64,000 nucleotides of DNA from Paludibacter jiangxiensis (GTDB lineage: Bacteria > Bacteroidota > Bacteroidia > Bacteroidales > Paludibacteraceae), in the NCBI RefSeq assembly GCF_001618385.1, contig NZ_BDCR01000004.1, positions 124,001 through 188,000 of the forward strand, read 5' to 3'. This document shows positions 52,603-61,271 of this stretch, in pieces. The notes beneath the pieces are model-generated. The model ran no database searches and had not been told where the DNA came from. It saw nothing but the letters and a program-made list of their open reading frames with translations. Positions within the stretch are counted from its first letter, which is position 1. Each line of letters begins with the position of its first letter. Position numbers and translations under genes: made by a program.

Positions 52603-54429
52603 ATGAAGAAATACTTTCTATGCTTTGGATTTCTTCTTGCGGTAATGGTCTTGCAGGCTCAGCCTGTTGCCTGTTTTACTGTTGATTTAACTAAAGGTAA
52701 AAAAGGTAGCCTTTCGGTTACCTGCGATGTGCCAGCCTATCAAAAAGAAGAGTTGGTCTATCAGATTCCGAGAGCCGTGCAGGGTTCTTATTCGATAAAG
52801 AATTTTGGTGATTATATTGATAATTTCCGGGCTTATGATCACAAAGGGAAACGGTTGAAAGTCATTTATTGCAGGCAGGAAAGTAATTTTATGATTTCTG
52901 ATGCAAGGTCATTATCCCGCATTACATACGAAGTTCATGATACATGGACTGACACGAAAAAGCAAAACTATGTGTTTCAACCCGGGGGTACTTATTTTGA
53001 GCCCGGTACGCTTTTTTGCCTGAATACGTTTGCTCTTTTTGGCTACTTTGAGGGTTTCAAAGATTGCCCGTCAGAAGTACATGTTAAAAAGGATCCGGTA
53101 TTATATTGTTCTACGTCAGCCAATATTTCAGCGTTGAGTTCTGCCGACGATGTGGTGAAAGCCCGGAATTACGATGATTTGCAGGATAATCCGTTGGTTT
53201 ATATGAAGCCTGATACTCTTTCCATCAAAGTCAGGAATTGTCGTTTTCATATTGCCGTGTTTTCCCGCAACGGTAAAATAACATCCGGTGATATCCTTGC
53301 ATCCATTAGTCCGGTTATAACTAACGCTTTTGCCTCGTTCTTTTCTGTTTTTCCTACCGATAATTATACATTCACATTTCTTTTTCCCGGGTGGCAGGAT
53401 GAGGCCTTGATGGCAAATGGTACCATGGGAGCAATGGAACACAGGAAAAGCTCGGTTTATTTTTATCCGGAAACGGGCAATAAGGATATTCTGAACTCAT
53501 TTCTTACTCACGTTGTGGCTCATGAATTTTTGCATGTACTCACTCCCTTATCTCTCAAATCGGAGCAGATATACAATTTCAATTATCGAAATCCGGAAGC
53601 CTCGGAGCATTTATGGTTATACGAAGGTGGCGTGGAGTATTTATCAAACATCATCCTGTACAAAGATTCGCTTATCTCTGATGAGGATTTTTGGGAAACG
53701 TTTCGACAGAAAACCCTTTACAGTGACAGATACAAGGATATTTCTATGACCGAATTCGGGAAGAAAATCTTTGACAACAGCGATATGCATTATTATGCGA
53801 ATGTCTACAACCGGGGGGCTCTTGTCTCTTTTATGCTTGATGTGAAGATTAATGAGCTTACTGGCGGAAAGATGAACCTTAAAAAGGTGTTGTTCCAACT
53901 CAATGAGAAATACAAAGGACATTATTTTAAAGACGAAGCTTTGTTTGACGAGATTGTCAATCTAACCCATCCGGATATCCGGACGTTAATAAACGATTAT
54001 ATTGTAGGAACGAAAGAGTTGCCTGTAAAAGAATATCTGCATAAAATAGGATATCGGTTTACTTCCGAAAAGCCGGATAGCATTTATACCTTCGGGCGAG
54101 TGAGTGTGGAATATGATGCTAAGGATAAACGTTGTGTGGTGCGTGATGCCTCTCCCGGCTATAACGCGTTTGGAATAGACAAGGGAGACGTGATTGTTGC
54201 CGTCAATGATACTTTACTGAACGAGGGTAATTATTATCATAATGTGAATTTGATCGGGAGTCCGGAAACCAATGCGGAAATTACGGTACGGTTTTCCCGT
54301 AAAGGAAGAATGATGGAGATGAAGAACCCTCCGATAAAAGTAAAAGTGACACAGCTCAATTTTATTGAACCGGAGCGGGATATTTCCGATGAACAGCGAT
54401 CGTTAAGGCAGTTGGTGTTGGGGAGATAA
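52603..54429 (+). CDS. M61-family metallopeptidase with PDZ domain
   Basis: This secreted glycyl aminopeptidase-like enzyme has 608 residues from ATG 52603 (MKKYFLCFGFLLAVMVLQAQ, a signal peptide); 23 residues upstream in the frame are rejected. An N-terminal beta domain (about 20-200) is followed by the catalytic domain. The zinc motif is AHEFLHVL (His307, Glu308, His311) and the third ligand Glu is in LWLYEGGVEYLSN. A C-terminal PDZ-like domain follows (about 500-590, FGIDKGDVIVAVNDTLLNEG). Peptide uptake is a likely role. Confidence 0.9.
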   Translation: MKKYFLCFGFLLAVMVLQAQPVACFTVDLTKGKKGSLSVTCDVPAYQKEELVYQIPRAVQGSYSIKNFGDYIDNFRAYDHKGKRLKVIYCRQESNFMISDARSLSRITYEVHDTWTDTKKQNYVFQPGGTYFEPGTLFCLNTFALFGYFEGFKDCPSEVHVKKDPVLYCSTSANISALSSADDVVKARNYDDLQDNPLVYMKPDTLSIKVRNCRFHIAVFSRNGKITSGDILASISPVITNAFASFFSVFPTDNYTFTFLFPGWQDEALMANGTMGAMEHRKSSVYFYPETGNKDILNSFLTHVVAHEFLHVLTPLSLKSEQIYNFNYRNPEASEHLWLYEGGVEYLSNIILYKDSLISDEDFWETFRQKTLYSDRYKDISMTEFGKKIFDNSDMHYYANVYNRGALVSFMLDVKINELTGGKMNLKKVLFQLNEKYKGHYFKDEALFDEIVNLTHPDIRTLINDYIVGTKELPVKEYLHKIGYRFTSEKPDSIYTFGRVSVEYDAKDKRCVVRDASPGYNAFGIDKGDVIVAVNDTLLNEGNYYHNVNLIGSPETNAEITVRFSRKGRMMEMKNPPIKVKVTQLNFIEPERDISDEQRSLRQLVLGR

Positions 54430-54500
54430 CCGAAAATACAGTGAAGTTACGCATAATTTAGGACGGCATTCTGTCCATCCTTTCGTATGTATATAGACTA

Positions 54501-54534
54501 AGCAAGCCAGACTTAATTTTTGAGTCTGGCTTGT
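54501..54534 (+). terminator. terminator-like hairpin after the M61 peptidase
   Basis: AGCAAGCCAGACT pairs with AGTCTGGCTTGTT (13 bp, one wobble) around TAATTTTTG. The T-run after it is weak. The rest of 54430-54808 holds a promoter element at 54673 and no gene. Confidence 0.6.
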
Positions 54535-54672
54535 TGCATTTCTGTGCGGACAATTATTCGATGTTCTTTGAGGCTATTGTTTTATTTGAGTTTTTAGAGC
54601 AGAAGTATAATTAAAAAAGTGCGTACTGTGAAATTAATATTTAGTGCAATATGTGATAATAAATATTTATGT

Positions 54673-54680
54673 TATATTTG
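54673..54680 (+). promoter_or_regulatory. -7 promoter element for the small beta-barrel gene
   Basis: TATATTTG matches TAnnTTTG. It lies 128 bp before the start at 54809, implying a ~120-base leader. Confidence 0.45.
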
Positions 54681-54808
54681 TCAATGTGCTTTTTGCTTAA
54701 AAATAGTACAATTCAACAAAAGGGAGTTTCCTGAAAATCCTTGTGAAATAACAGAGTAGGGGGCGGATGTCGAAAAGCTGAGAGAGTAGACAAACTTTAT
54801 TTCAATAA

Positions 54809-55354
54809 ATGATGAGAAAATTAGTTTTATTGGCAATTTTTGCCGTAGGTGTTTTTTTTACAAGTAATGCTCAGTTTAAGATTGGCGCAAATCTGAATGT
54901 CGGCATCCCAACCGGAGATCTGAACGACGCAGTGGGAATTGGGGTTGGTGGAACAGTAACAGGATTGTATGAATTTTCTAATTCTTTTGCAGCCGGCGTA
55001 CAAATCGGATATATAAGTTTTGCAGAAAAAGATAACAGTGGTATTACATTCTCCGTAATTCCTATTACAGCAGTAGGTAAATATTATTTTTCAGAATCGA
55101 ATTTCAAACCGTACATCAGTGCAGACCTTGGATTGTATTCCATGAAAGCAAAAGCAAGCATGTTAATGTCAGCATATGATATTTCAGTTTCTGCTACAAA
55201 AACAAACTTCGGTGTTGCCCCGGCTTTGGGATTTGAATATTTACTGTCAGAGAAATTGTTATTGGATGCAAATGCCAAGTATACAAATATTTTCACAGAA
55301 GATTCACCCACGTCCTATTTGGGAATTAATGTTGGTTTCGTGTACAAATTCTAA
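54809..55354 (+). CDS. small outer-membrane beta-barrel protein (porin-family)
   Basis: The 181-residue protein has a signal peptide (MRKLVLLAIFAVGVFFTSNAQ) and an eight-stranded barrel pattern of alternating hydrophobic residues, e.g. FKIGANLNVGIPTGDL, VGGTVTGLYEFSNSFAAGVQ and a final LGINVGFVYKF with terminal Phe. This matches the OMP_b-brl/OmpA-barrel type common in Bacteroidetes. No OmpA peptidoglycan-binding domain is present. Its ligand is unknown. A very strong terminator follows, shared with the convergent DPP III gene. Confidence 0.87.
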   Translation: MMRKLVLLAIFAVGVFFTSNAQFKIGANLNVGIPTGDLNDAVGIGVGGTVTGLYEFSNSFAAGVQIGYISFAEKDNSGITFSVIPITAVGKYYFSESNFKPYISADLGLYSMKAKASMLMSAYDISVSATKTNFGVAPALGFEYLLSEKLLLDANAKYTNIFTEDSPTSYLGINVGFVYKF

Positions 55355-55376
55355 GCGATTCTATCGTAATTAAAAT

Positions 55377-55413
55377 AAAATGAGGCTTTCCATATCATGG
55401 AAAGCCTCATTTT
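55377..55413. terminator. bidirectional terminator between convergent genes
   Basis: AAAATGAGGCTTTCCAT and ATGGAAAGCCTCATTTT form a perfect 17-bp stem with a 3-base loop and flanking A- and T-runs. It serves both the barrel gene and the minus-strand DPP III gene. Confidence 0.92.
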
Positions 55414-55433
55414 TTATTCAGCAAAAGGTTGCC

Positions 55434-57491
55434 TTATTCGTTATAAGTTGGTAGTGGCGAGAATTTGCCGGAGTAGCGTAACATCTGTTCGGTGTAGCCT
55501 TCCGTGTAGGAAATTTTCACATCTTTGATATTGCCTTTGGCATCTTTCACAGCCATCAACACCGGATTGACGAAGCCTTTGTAGGGTTTCAGTTCCAGTT
55601 TTTTGTAGCGGGCCAATACTTCGTCGTGCAGCTTCTGATCAACCTGTACGCCGTAGTCTTCCACCAATTTCTTGGCTCCTTCAAAATCACCTTCCGATTT
55701 CACACGTTGGATTTCGGCCAGTAACACGCCCAATAGTTTGTGCATCTTTTCGTAGTCGTTCACCACCACGAAGGTTTTTCCGTCACGTTGTTTGAATTCC
55801 ACCACATTTTCGGCTTTGCCATGTTCATATACCCAGCGGGCAATCAGCTGACGGTTACGCATGTGAGCCTCTTCGATGTTTTTGCCCGGTTCGATGCGTG
55901 TGAGCTGTGTCATCAGACCGTTCATCATGTATTTGTAATACTCGGCTTTGTAAGCTTCTTTGTCGGGGAGGATGCCCAGTTCAACTAATTTAGGATCGCC
56001 CACATAATAGAGCCCGAACAGGTCGGCACGCGCCTCTTCAATGGTTTTACCGTACGCTTTTAGTGCATCGGGATCAACGCCAGGCAACAGTTTTCCCGAA
56101 CCATGGCCGAGGCATTCGTGCAGGTCGGTGTGGAGCACATCAGTGAGAAAACCATACTTGCGGATCGACTTCAGCTCTTTATCGCTCCAAACAAACTCTT
56201 CGTTGAACCCGCTCTTTTGAGCAGCTTTGTCGTAAGCTTCCATTATATTTTCGATGGTTACCGATTTGGAGCCGTAATCTTTGCGAATCCAGTTGGAATT
56301 AGGCAGGTTGATACCGATAGGAGTTGAAGGGTAGCAATCGCCGGCCAGTTGAGCCACGGTGATTACCTTGGCAGTTACGCCTTTTACCGTCTCTTTCTTG
56401 AAGCGTTTGTCTACCGGAGAGTTATCTTCAAACCACTGTGCATTGGCGCTGATGGTTTCGGTACGTTTGGTGGCTTCCAGATTCTTGAAGTTTACATTCG
56501 ATTCCCAACTTCCTTTCAGTCCCAACGGATCGCCGTAGCTTTCGGTAAAGCCGTTCACGAAGTCGATTTGCGATTGAGTATCGTGTACCCAGAGGATGGC
56601 GTAAGCATCAAAGAGCTTCAGGTCGCCTTTCTGGTAAAACTCAATCAGCTTCTCGATGACCGCTTTTTGTTGGGGAGTTTCGGCAACAGTGCCGGCTTTC
56701 TCCAACCAATAGATAATCCGGGAGATAGCCTGTGAGTAGAGCCCGCCAACTTTCCATACCTTTTCCACTATTTTGCCATTCACTTTCGCCAGACGACTGT
56801 TGTGTCCGTATGCAATCGGTTTCGGATCGTTCGGGTCTTTCATCTTGGCGTAGAAATCCTCAACTTCTTTCTGTGAAATGTCGCCTTCGTAGTAATTATT
56901 GGCTGAGGTTTTGATCAGATCTTCGCCGTGCGCCTGATTCACCTTTTTCGGCATTACCGTGGGGTCGAAAATTACAGGTGTAACTTCTGCCAGGAATGCG
57001 TCTACAGATTGTCCGTTACGAACAGGAACTTTGCTTTGTGGCAATGCTTTTACCTGTTTGGCAAAAAACTCTTTCGAGAAACCGGGCGCGAATTTGTCTT
57101 CGCCGTAGTGGTGGTGAATGCCGTTGGCAAACCATACCCGTTTCAGGTAAACTACGAATTGCTTATAGTCGTTGCTGGTTTTATCTCCTTTGTAGTTGAG
57201 GTAGATAGCTTCGAGCGTGCGACGAATCGCCAGGTTGTAGCGTCCGTTCTGGTCGAACAAGATATCGCGGCCCTCGTTGGCAGCCTGGGAGAGAAAATAT
57301 ACCAGTTCTTTCTGTTTGATACTCAGTTGTTCGAACCCGGGAACCTGATAGCGCAGGATCTGCAGGTCGGCAAACTGATCGACAATGTAGTTGAACTCTT
57401 TGGGCGGAGCGCTCTGTCCGGCAGCTTCTGCGCTGCCTGCACCCGCCGTTATCGACAATGCGGTCATAGTGATAAGAATTGTTTTCTTCAT
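55434..57491 (-). CDS. dipeptidyl-peptidase III (M49)
   Basis: This zinc peptidase releases dipeptides from the N-terminus of peptides. It has 685 residues, and a signal peptide (MKKTILITMTALSITAGAGS) suggests a periplasmic form. The M49 motif HECLGH is at His458-His463, and the third ligand Glu is in TIEEARADLFGLYY (near 485). The residues KLLPGVDPDALKAYGKTIEE link the two motifs as in family members, and the C-terminal helical lobe is present. It has its own TATCTTTG promoter. Confidence 0.94.
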   Translation of the reverse strand: MKKTILITMTALSITAGAGSAEAAGQSAPPKEFNYIVDQFADLQILRYQVPGFEQLSIKQKELVYFLSQAANEGRDILFDQNGRYNLAIRRTLEAIYLNYKGDKTSNDYKQFVVYLKRVWFANGIHHHYGEDKFAPGFSKEFFAKQVKALPQSKVPVRNGQSVDAFLAEVTPVIFDPTVMPKKVNQAHGEDLIKTSANNYYEGDISQKEVEDFYAKMKDPNDPKPIAYGHNSRLAKVNGKIVEKVWKVGGLYSQAISRIIYWLEKAGTVAETPQQKAVIEKLIEFYQKGDLKLFDAYAILWVHDTQSQIDFVNGFTESYGDPLGLKGSWESNVNFKNLEATKRTETISANAQWFEDNSPVDKRFKKETVKGVTAKVITVAQLAGDCYPSTPIGINLPNSNWIRKDYGSKSVTIENIMEAYDKAAQKSGFNEEFVWSDKELKSIRKYGFLTDVLHTDLHECLGHGSGKLLPGVDPDALKAYGKTIEEARADLFGLYYVGDPKLVELGILPDKEAYKAEYYKYMMNGLMTQLTRIEPGKNIEEAHMRNRQLIARWVYEHGKAENVVEFKQRDGKTFVVVNDYEKMHKLLGVLLAEIQRVKSEGDFEGAKKLVEDYGVQVDQKLHDEVLARYKKLELKPYKGFVNPVLMAVKDAKGNIKDVKISYTEGYTEQMLRYSGKFSPLPTYNE

Positions 57492-57518
57492 AATTGAACG
57501 TGAAACTTAATTTGATTA

Positions 57519-57548
57519 CAAAGATAATTGTTTTTGGTCTCATGCAAA
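57519..57548 (-). promoter_or_regulatory. promoter for DPP III
   Basis: TATCTTTG (57519-57526) on the minus strand, with TTTG (57545-57548) 18 bp upstream, matches the Bacteroidetes promoter. It is 27 bp before the start at 57491. Confidence 0.6.
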
Positions 57549-57659
57549 TGAGGCACACGGAAAACACAGGGCACACAGAATACACGGAAACGACGGAAAA
57601 ACACAGAAGAACATATTTTTCTGTGAAGTTCAGTTTCCTCTGTGTGCTCCGTGTGCAAT
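57549..57659. repeat. degenerate cacaga/cacgga repeat with inverted ends
   Basis: GCACACGG near 57553 and CCGTGTGC near 57650 are inverted. Between them are irregular ACACGGAAA / CACAGAA units on the left and TCTGTG on the right. It fills the gap between DPP III and the dehydrogenase, and similar spacers are common in bacteria. It may act as a terminator-like fold for the minus-strand dehydrogenase gene. Confidence 0.5.
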
Positions 57660-57668
57660 AGATTCAAT

Positions 57669-58625
57669 TTAGTTTACCCTCGTAATATCTTCTCTTCCTT
57701 CAAAGAATCGAATAATGTTTTGCGAGGCAAAGCGGGCAATGTCGTTGCGGGTATCCACGGTGGCGGTGCCGTTGTGGGGTGCCAGTACTACGTTGTCCAT
57801 TGCCAAGAGCGCGGGTGTGATCTTAGGTTCGAACTCGTAAACGTCCAGTCCGGCGGCGGCTATCCAACCTTGTTGCAGGGCTTCCACCAGCGCTGCTTCG
57901 TCGATGACGGCTCCACGTGCAGTATTGACGATGATGGCCGTCCGTTTCATCAGCTGCAATTGTTTGCGGCCAATCAGATGACGGGTTTCATCAGAGAGCG
58001 GAGTGTTGAGCGAAAGTACGTCGCAGGCAGCGATAAGATCATCCAGATCGAGGCGTGTGGCCTTATAGGTAGCCTCCAGATCGGGAGAAAGGCGGTGGCG
58101 GTTGTAGTAAACGATGTGCATGCCACAAGCCAGTGCGCGCCGTGCCAGTGCCTGACCTATGCGTCCCATACCGACAATACCCAGCGTTTTGCCCGTGAGT
58201 GACTGTCCCAGATTTTCAAGCACGCCCCATTTCAGTCCGTCGGGGATGCGCACTTTACGGTCGCATTCGGGAATGCGGCGGGCAGCGGCGAGCATCAGCG
58301 CAAGAGCCAGTTCGGCCGTCGGTTCTATCACCGGATCGGGAGTATTGGTCACCACGATGCCCAGTTGTGCGGCGTAATCGATGTCGATATTGTTGTAGCC
58401 CACGCCGTAGTTGGAGATGATTTTGACCCGTTGTGCGGCAGCATCCAGCATTTCACGATCGACCGGATAGACAAATGTGGGAACGAATGCGTCGAAATGG
58501 GGCAGGAGAGCGATCAGTTCATCGCGGGTAAAAGTTTCGTTTTCAGGAAATACGACTTCAAACTGTTTTTGCAACTCGGCAAATCCTTCGGGCAGAAGGC
58601 GGGTGGAGAGTAGAACTCGTCTCAT
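57669..58625 (-). CDS. D-2-hydroxyacid dehydrogenase (NAD-binding)
   Basis: This cytoplasmic oxidoreductase of 318 residues belongs to the glyoxylate/hydroxypyruvate reductase-phosphoglycerate dehydrogenase group. The nucleotide motif is GIVGMGRIGQALARRA. The catalytic set is Arg in NTARGAVIDE, Glu in VYEFEPK and His in LAPHNGTAT. The N-terminal substrate domain has YGVGYNNIDIDYAAQLGIVV. Glyoxylate, hydroxypyruvate or a 2-ketogluconate-type acid are possible substrates; the sequence does not decide. It has its own promoter element upstream. Confidence 0.9.
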   Translation of the reverse strand: MRRVLLSTRLLPEGFAELQKQFEVVFPENETFTRDELIALLPHFDAFVPTFVYPVDREMLDAAAQRVKIISNYGVGYNNIDIDYAAQLGIVVTNTPDPVIEPTAELALALMLAAARRIPECDRKVRIPDGLKWGVLENLGQSLTGKTLGIVGMGRIGQALARRALACGMHIVYYNRHRLSPDLEATYKATRLDLDDLIAACDVLSLNTPLSDETRHLIGRKQLQLMKRTAIIVNTARGAVIDEAALVEALQQGWIAAAGLDVYEFEPKITPALLAMDNVVLAPHNGTATVDTRNDIARFASQNIIRFFEGREDITRVN

Positions 58626-58651
58626 GTTGGTTGAATTAAATAAAACATCTG

Positions 58652-58659
58652 CAAAGATA
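58652..58659 (-). promoter_or_regulatory. -7 promoter element for the 2-hydroxyacid dehydrogenase
   Basis: TATCTTTG on the minus strand ends 26 bp before the start at 58625. Confidence 0.5.
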
Positions 58660-58690
58660 TTTTATTTTCATTGACATGAGCCAGCAGAGA

Positions 58691-59833
58691 CTACAGTTTA
58701 ATATAGATTTTCTTTCGGTCAAGCCAGTAGGCAACCAACCAGCATGAAAGCATCCACCAGAGAGCAAATAGTAGTGATCCGATATATCCACCGGCATGGG
58801 CGAAAATATTGTTATATAACCAGGAATACAGCGGAGTATCGCCGATAGGAATTAACCACATTAACGTTACGCCGATTTCGCTGAGAACATAAATGGCAAG
58901 CGGATTTTTCCCGAAAGCCTGAAAGAAGTTACGGCCTTGTTTTATTTTAAGGAAATCAGTCCAATAAATGATGGCAGCTAGCAATAGAAAATCAAGTCCG
59001 ACGGTTAGGGTAGCATAAGAACTCGTCCATAATTTTTTGTTGATTGGGAAAATATGGTTCCAGGCGTACGCAATTATAAGTAATCCCAAGCCAACCAAAA
59101 CAAACTCCGTGATTGTTTGACGATTGTTGCCCTTTCTTTGAATATAAGTGCCGGCTAAATAGCCGCAAATCACATTAAATAATGCGGGTATTGTGCTGAG
59201 AATACCTTCCGGGTCGAATGGAAATCCTTCGCCGGTGTAGAGGTGATTTACTCCTAATATGAGAGAATCGAAAGAAAGAACAGCATTCCCTGTTTTTGTA
59301 TATTCCAGTCCGGGAGAACCAAACCATACCAAAATCATCCAGTAAAATACTAATGCACCGACGCCCGCAGCCAAAATTTTTTCTTTTTTGAGGAAATACA
59401 CCAGTAAAGCTACTATGCCATAGCAAAGAGCTATTCGTTGCAACACCCCCATGATGCGAGTGTGGGATATAGGAGAAAATATAAGATGAGAATCAGAATC
59501 CAATGAAAAGAAGGGAAACCAGTACATGAGATAACCGGTAAGAAAAATAAGGCAACTTCGTTTAGCTACTTTCAGCATTACGGTTTTAGTAGACAGTGTC
59601 CCCCAACGTTTATTTACAAAACTAAGAGCGTTGCCAACTGCAAAAAGAAAAGATGGAAATACCAGATCTGTGGGAGTAAATCCATTCCAATCGGCATGTT
59701 TTAAAAAACTAAATGTTGTTTCTTCATTGCCCGGAGTGTTGACAATGATCATAAAACAGATGGTCATCCCTCTGAAAATATCAAGCGCAGTGAACCTGTA
59801 TTTCTCAGAGGTGTGATTTTGCAGGTTATTCAT
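58691..59833 (-). CDS. DUF5009 / HGSNAT-like membrane acyltransferase
   Basis: This 380-residue inner-membrane protein has about ten hydrophobic segments. The N-terminus RFTALDIFRGMTICFMIIVN and DWNGFTPTDLVFPSFLFAVG are signatures of the heparan-alpha-glucosaminide N-acetyltransferase-like family (NagX, DUF5009). A conserved His occurs in FLKHADWNG, corresponding to the acetyl-carrying His region in the human enzyme. In Bacteroidetes such proteins often lie near amino-sugar genes, but none is seen here. It probably transfers an acetyl group across the membrane to a sugar; substrate unknown. Confidence 0.85.
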   Translation of the reverse strand: MNNLQNHTSEKYRFTALDIFRGMTICFMIIVNTPGNEETTFSFLKHADWNGFTPTDLVFPSFLFAVGNALSFVNKRWGTLSTKTVMLKVAKRSCLIFLTGYLMYWFPFFSLDSDSHLIFSPISHTRIMGVLQRIALCYGIVALLVYFLKKEKILAAGVGALVFYWMILVWFGSPGLEYTKTGNAVLSFDSLILGVNHLYTGEGFPFDPEGILSTIPALFNVICGYLAGTYIQRKGNNRQTITEFVLVGLGLLIIAYAWNHIFPINKKLWTSSYATLTVGLDFLLLAAIIYWTDFLKIKQGRNFFQAFGKNPLAIYVLSEIGVTLMWLIPIGDTPLYSWLYNNIFAHAGGYIGSLLFALWWMLSCWLVAYWLDRKKIYIKL

Positions 59834-59970
59834 GGGGATTTAACAAATGGCAATTAAAGTCTGTAAAAGTAGTGAATTTCTATGAGATGATTTTTGTTTA
59901 ATCTAAAATATTCTATATAATTAACTAAATATATTATTGTGCTAATTGCTGTGTGGTATGATATAAAAAA

Positions 59971-60012
59971 CAAAAAAAGGCGTTGTAAGGTGGTTTTGCC
60001 TTCAACGCCTTT
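59971..60012 (-). terminator. terminator after the Dabb gene
   Basis: On the minus strand AAAGGCGTTGAAGG pairs with CCTTACAACGCCTTT (one bulged A), followed by TTTTGTTTTTT. It is 20 bp after the stop. Confidence 0.82.
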
Positions 60013-60031
60013 CTGTTTGTATAAAGATAAT

Positions 60032-60334
60032 TTAAATTTCGTAATCCACGCAGGCACGAGCATTTACCACTTCTCTTACAAAAGATTGAACAGCCTTGTG
60101 AAGCGGATTTTCCTGATAGCCGTTTAAGGCTTCTTTACTGGTGAGTTCGGAGTAGAGTGCGATATCATGGTCGGCAGGGTTGCCTGTAAAATCGATGCCT
60201 ACTTCCAGTTTAATCAATCCTTCAATTTGTCCGTTGAGAGCTTCCAGTTTTTCCTTTACCAGTTTGGCGTTGGTGGCTTTATCGTTTCCGGCAGCCTCTT
60301 CTTTTAATTTCCAAAACACTAAATGTTTAACCAT
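60032..60334 (-). CDS. Dabb-family stress-responsive protein
   Basis: The 100-residue dimeric alpha/beta-barrel protein starts at ATG 60334 (MVKHLVFWKLKEEAAGN), the standard Dabb N-terminus. The open frame continues 56 residues upstream but crosses the divergent promoter, so that part is rejected. The middle DHDIALYSELTSKEALNGYQ and NPLHKAVQSFV are typical. Function in bacteria is mostly unknown; some plant members are stress proteins and others are cyclases. Divergent from AMP nucleosidase. Confidence 0.88.
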   Translation of the reverse strand: MVKHLVFWKLKEEAAGNDKATNAKLVKEKLEALNGQIEGLIKLEVGIDFTGNPADHDIALYSELTSKEALNGYQENPLHKAVQSFVREVVNARACVDYEI

Positions 60335-60372
60335 GTCTATGTGAATTTTATAAGTTGAATTGTAATTACCTG

Positions 60373-60380
60373 CAAAGCTA
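60373..60380 (-). promoter_or_regulatory. -7 promoter element for the Dabb gene
   Basis: TAGCTTTG on the minus strand ends 38 bp before the start at 60334. Confidence 0.5.
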
Positions 60381-60446
60381 CCAAATTTAAGCGTGATGAC
60401 AATAAATTTAGAATCAAAGGTGATGCTTTTGTTCATCTTTATTGTA

Positions 60447-60480
60447 TTTGCGGGGTTGCCACCGAAAATTTGTATCTTTG
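60447..60480 (+). promoter_or_regulatory. promoter for the AMP nucleosidase operon
   Basis: TTTG (60447-60450) and TATCTTTG (60473-60480) are separated by 22 bp. The ATG follows 20 bp later. This is one of the best promoter matches in the window. Confidence 0.6.
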
Positions 60481-60500
60481 AACGCAAAATAATTTTTCGC

Positions 60501-61271
60501 ATGAAGACAAAGAAAGAGATAGTTGAGAACTGGTTGGTTCGTTACACCAAAAGACAATTGGAAGATTTTGACCAATACATTTTGCTGACGAATTTCAATA
60601 ATTATGTGGAGATGTTTGCAGAACGTTTCGGCGTTCCCGTCTATAACGAAGGAAATATGGTTAACGCTTCGGCAAACGGTATTACCATTATCAATTTTGG
60701 AATGGGTAGTCCCAATGCAGCGTTAATAATGGATTTATTAACTGCCATACAGCCTAAGGCAGTTCTGTTTCTCGGAAAATGCGGCGGTTTGAAAGATAAA
60801 AATCGTAATGGTGATTATATCCTTCCGATTGCAGCCATTCGCGGCGAAGGTACCTCGAATGACTATTTTCCTCCCGAAATTCCGGCGCTACCGGCATTTA
60901 TGTTGCAGCGTGCCGTTTCTTCCAATATTCGTGACTTTGGTAAGGATTACTGGACAGGTACTGTTTATACGACCAACCGCCGCGTGTGGGAGCATGATGA
61001 AGAATTCAAAGAATATCTGCACAATACCCGTGCTCAGGCCGTAGATATGGAAACTGCTACCTTGTTTTCTGTAGGTTTCTTCAATAGTATTCCTACAGGA
61101 GCGTTGTTGCTTGTTTCGGATATGCCGATGCGCCCAGATGGGGTAAAAACCGAGGCCAGCGATAATAATGTTACTGCAAATTTTGTGGAAGAACATTTAC
61201 GTATTGGAGTGAAAGCCTTGAGTTCGATTATGAATAATAGTAGTACAATCAAGCATCTGCGTTTCGAGTAA
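60501..61271 (+). CDS. amn: AMP nucleosidase (short form)
   Basis: The enzyme hydrolyses AMP to adenine and ribose 5-phosphate. It has 256 residues from ATG 60501 (MKTKKEIVENWLVRYTK); 36 upstream residues are rejected because they cross the promoter. It is a nucleoside phosphorylase fold with NFGMGSPNAALIMDLL, VLFLGKCGGLKDKN (phosphate/nucleotide region) and QAVDMETATLF (the Glu of VDMET contacts the ribose). LLLVSDMPMRPDGVKTE carries the catalytic Asp. It lacks the long N-terminal domain of E. coli Amn, as is normal in Bacteroidetes. Its stop overlaps the holA start by one base. Confidence 0.93.
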   Translation: MKTKKEIVENWLVRYTKRQLEDFDQYILLTNFNNYVEMFAERFGVPVYNEGNMVNASANGITIINFGMGSPNAALIMDLLTAIQPKAVLFLGKCGGLKDKNRNGDYILPIAAIRGEGTSNDYFPPEIPALPAFMLQRAVSSNIRDFGKDYWTGTVYTTNRRVWEHDEEFKEYLHNTRAQAVDMETATLFSVGFFNSIPTGALLLVSDMPMRPDGVKTEASDNNVTANFVEEHLRIGVKALSSIMNNSSTIKHLRFE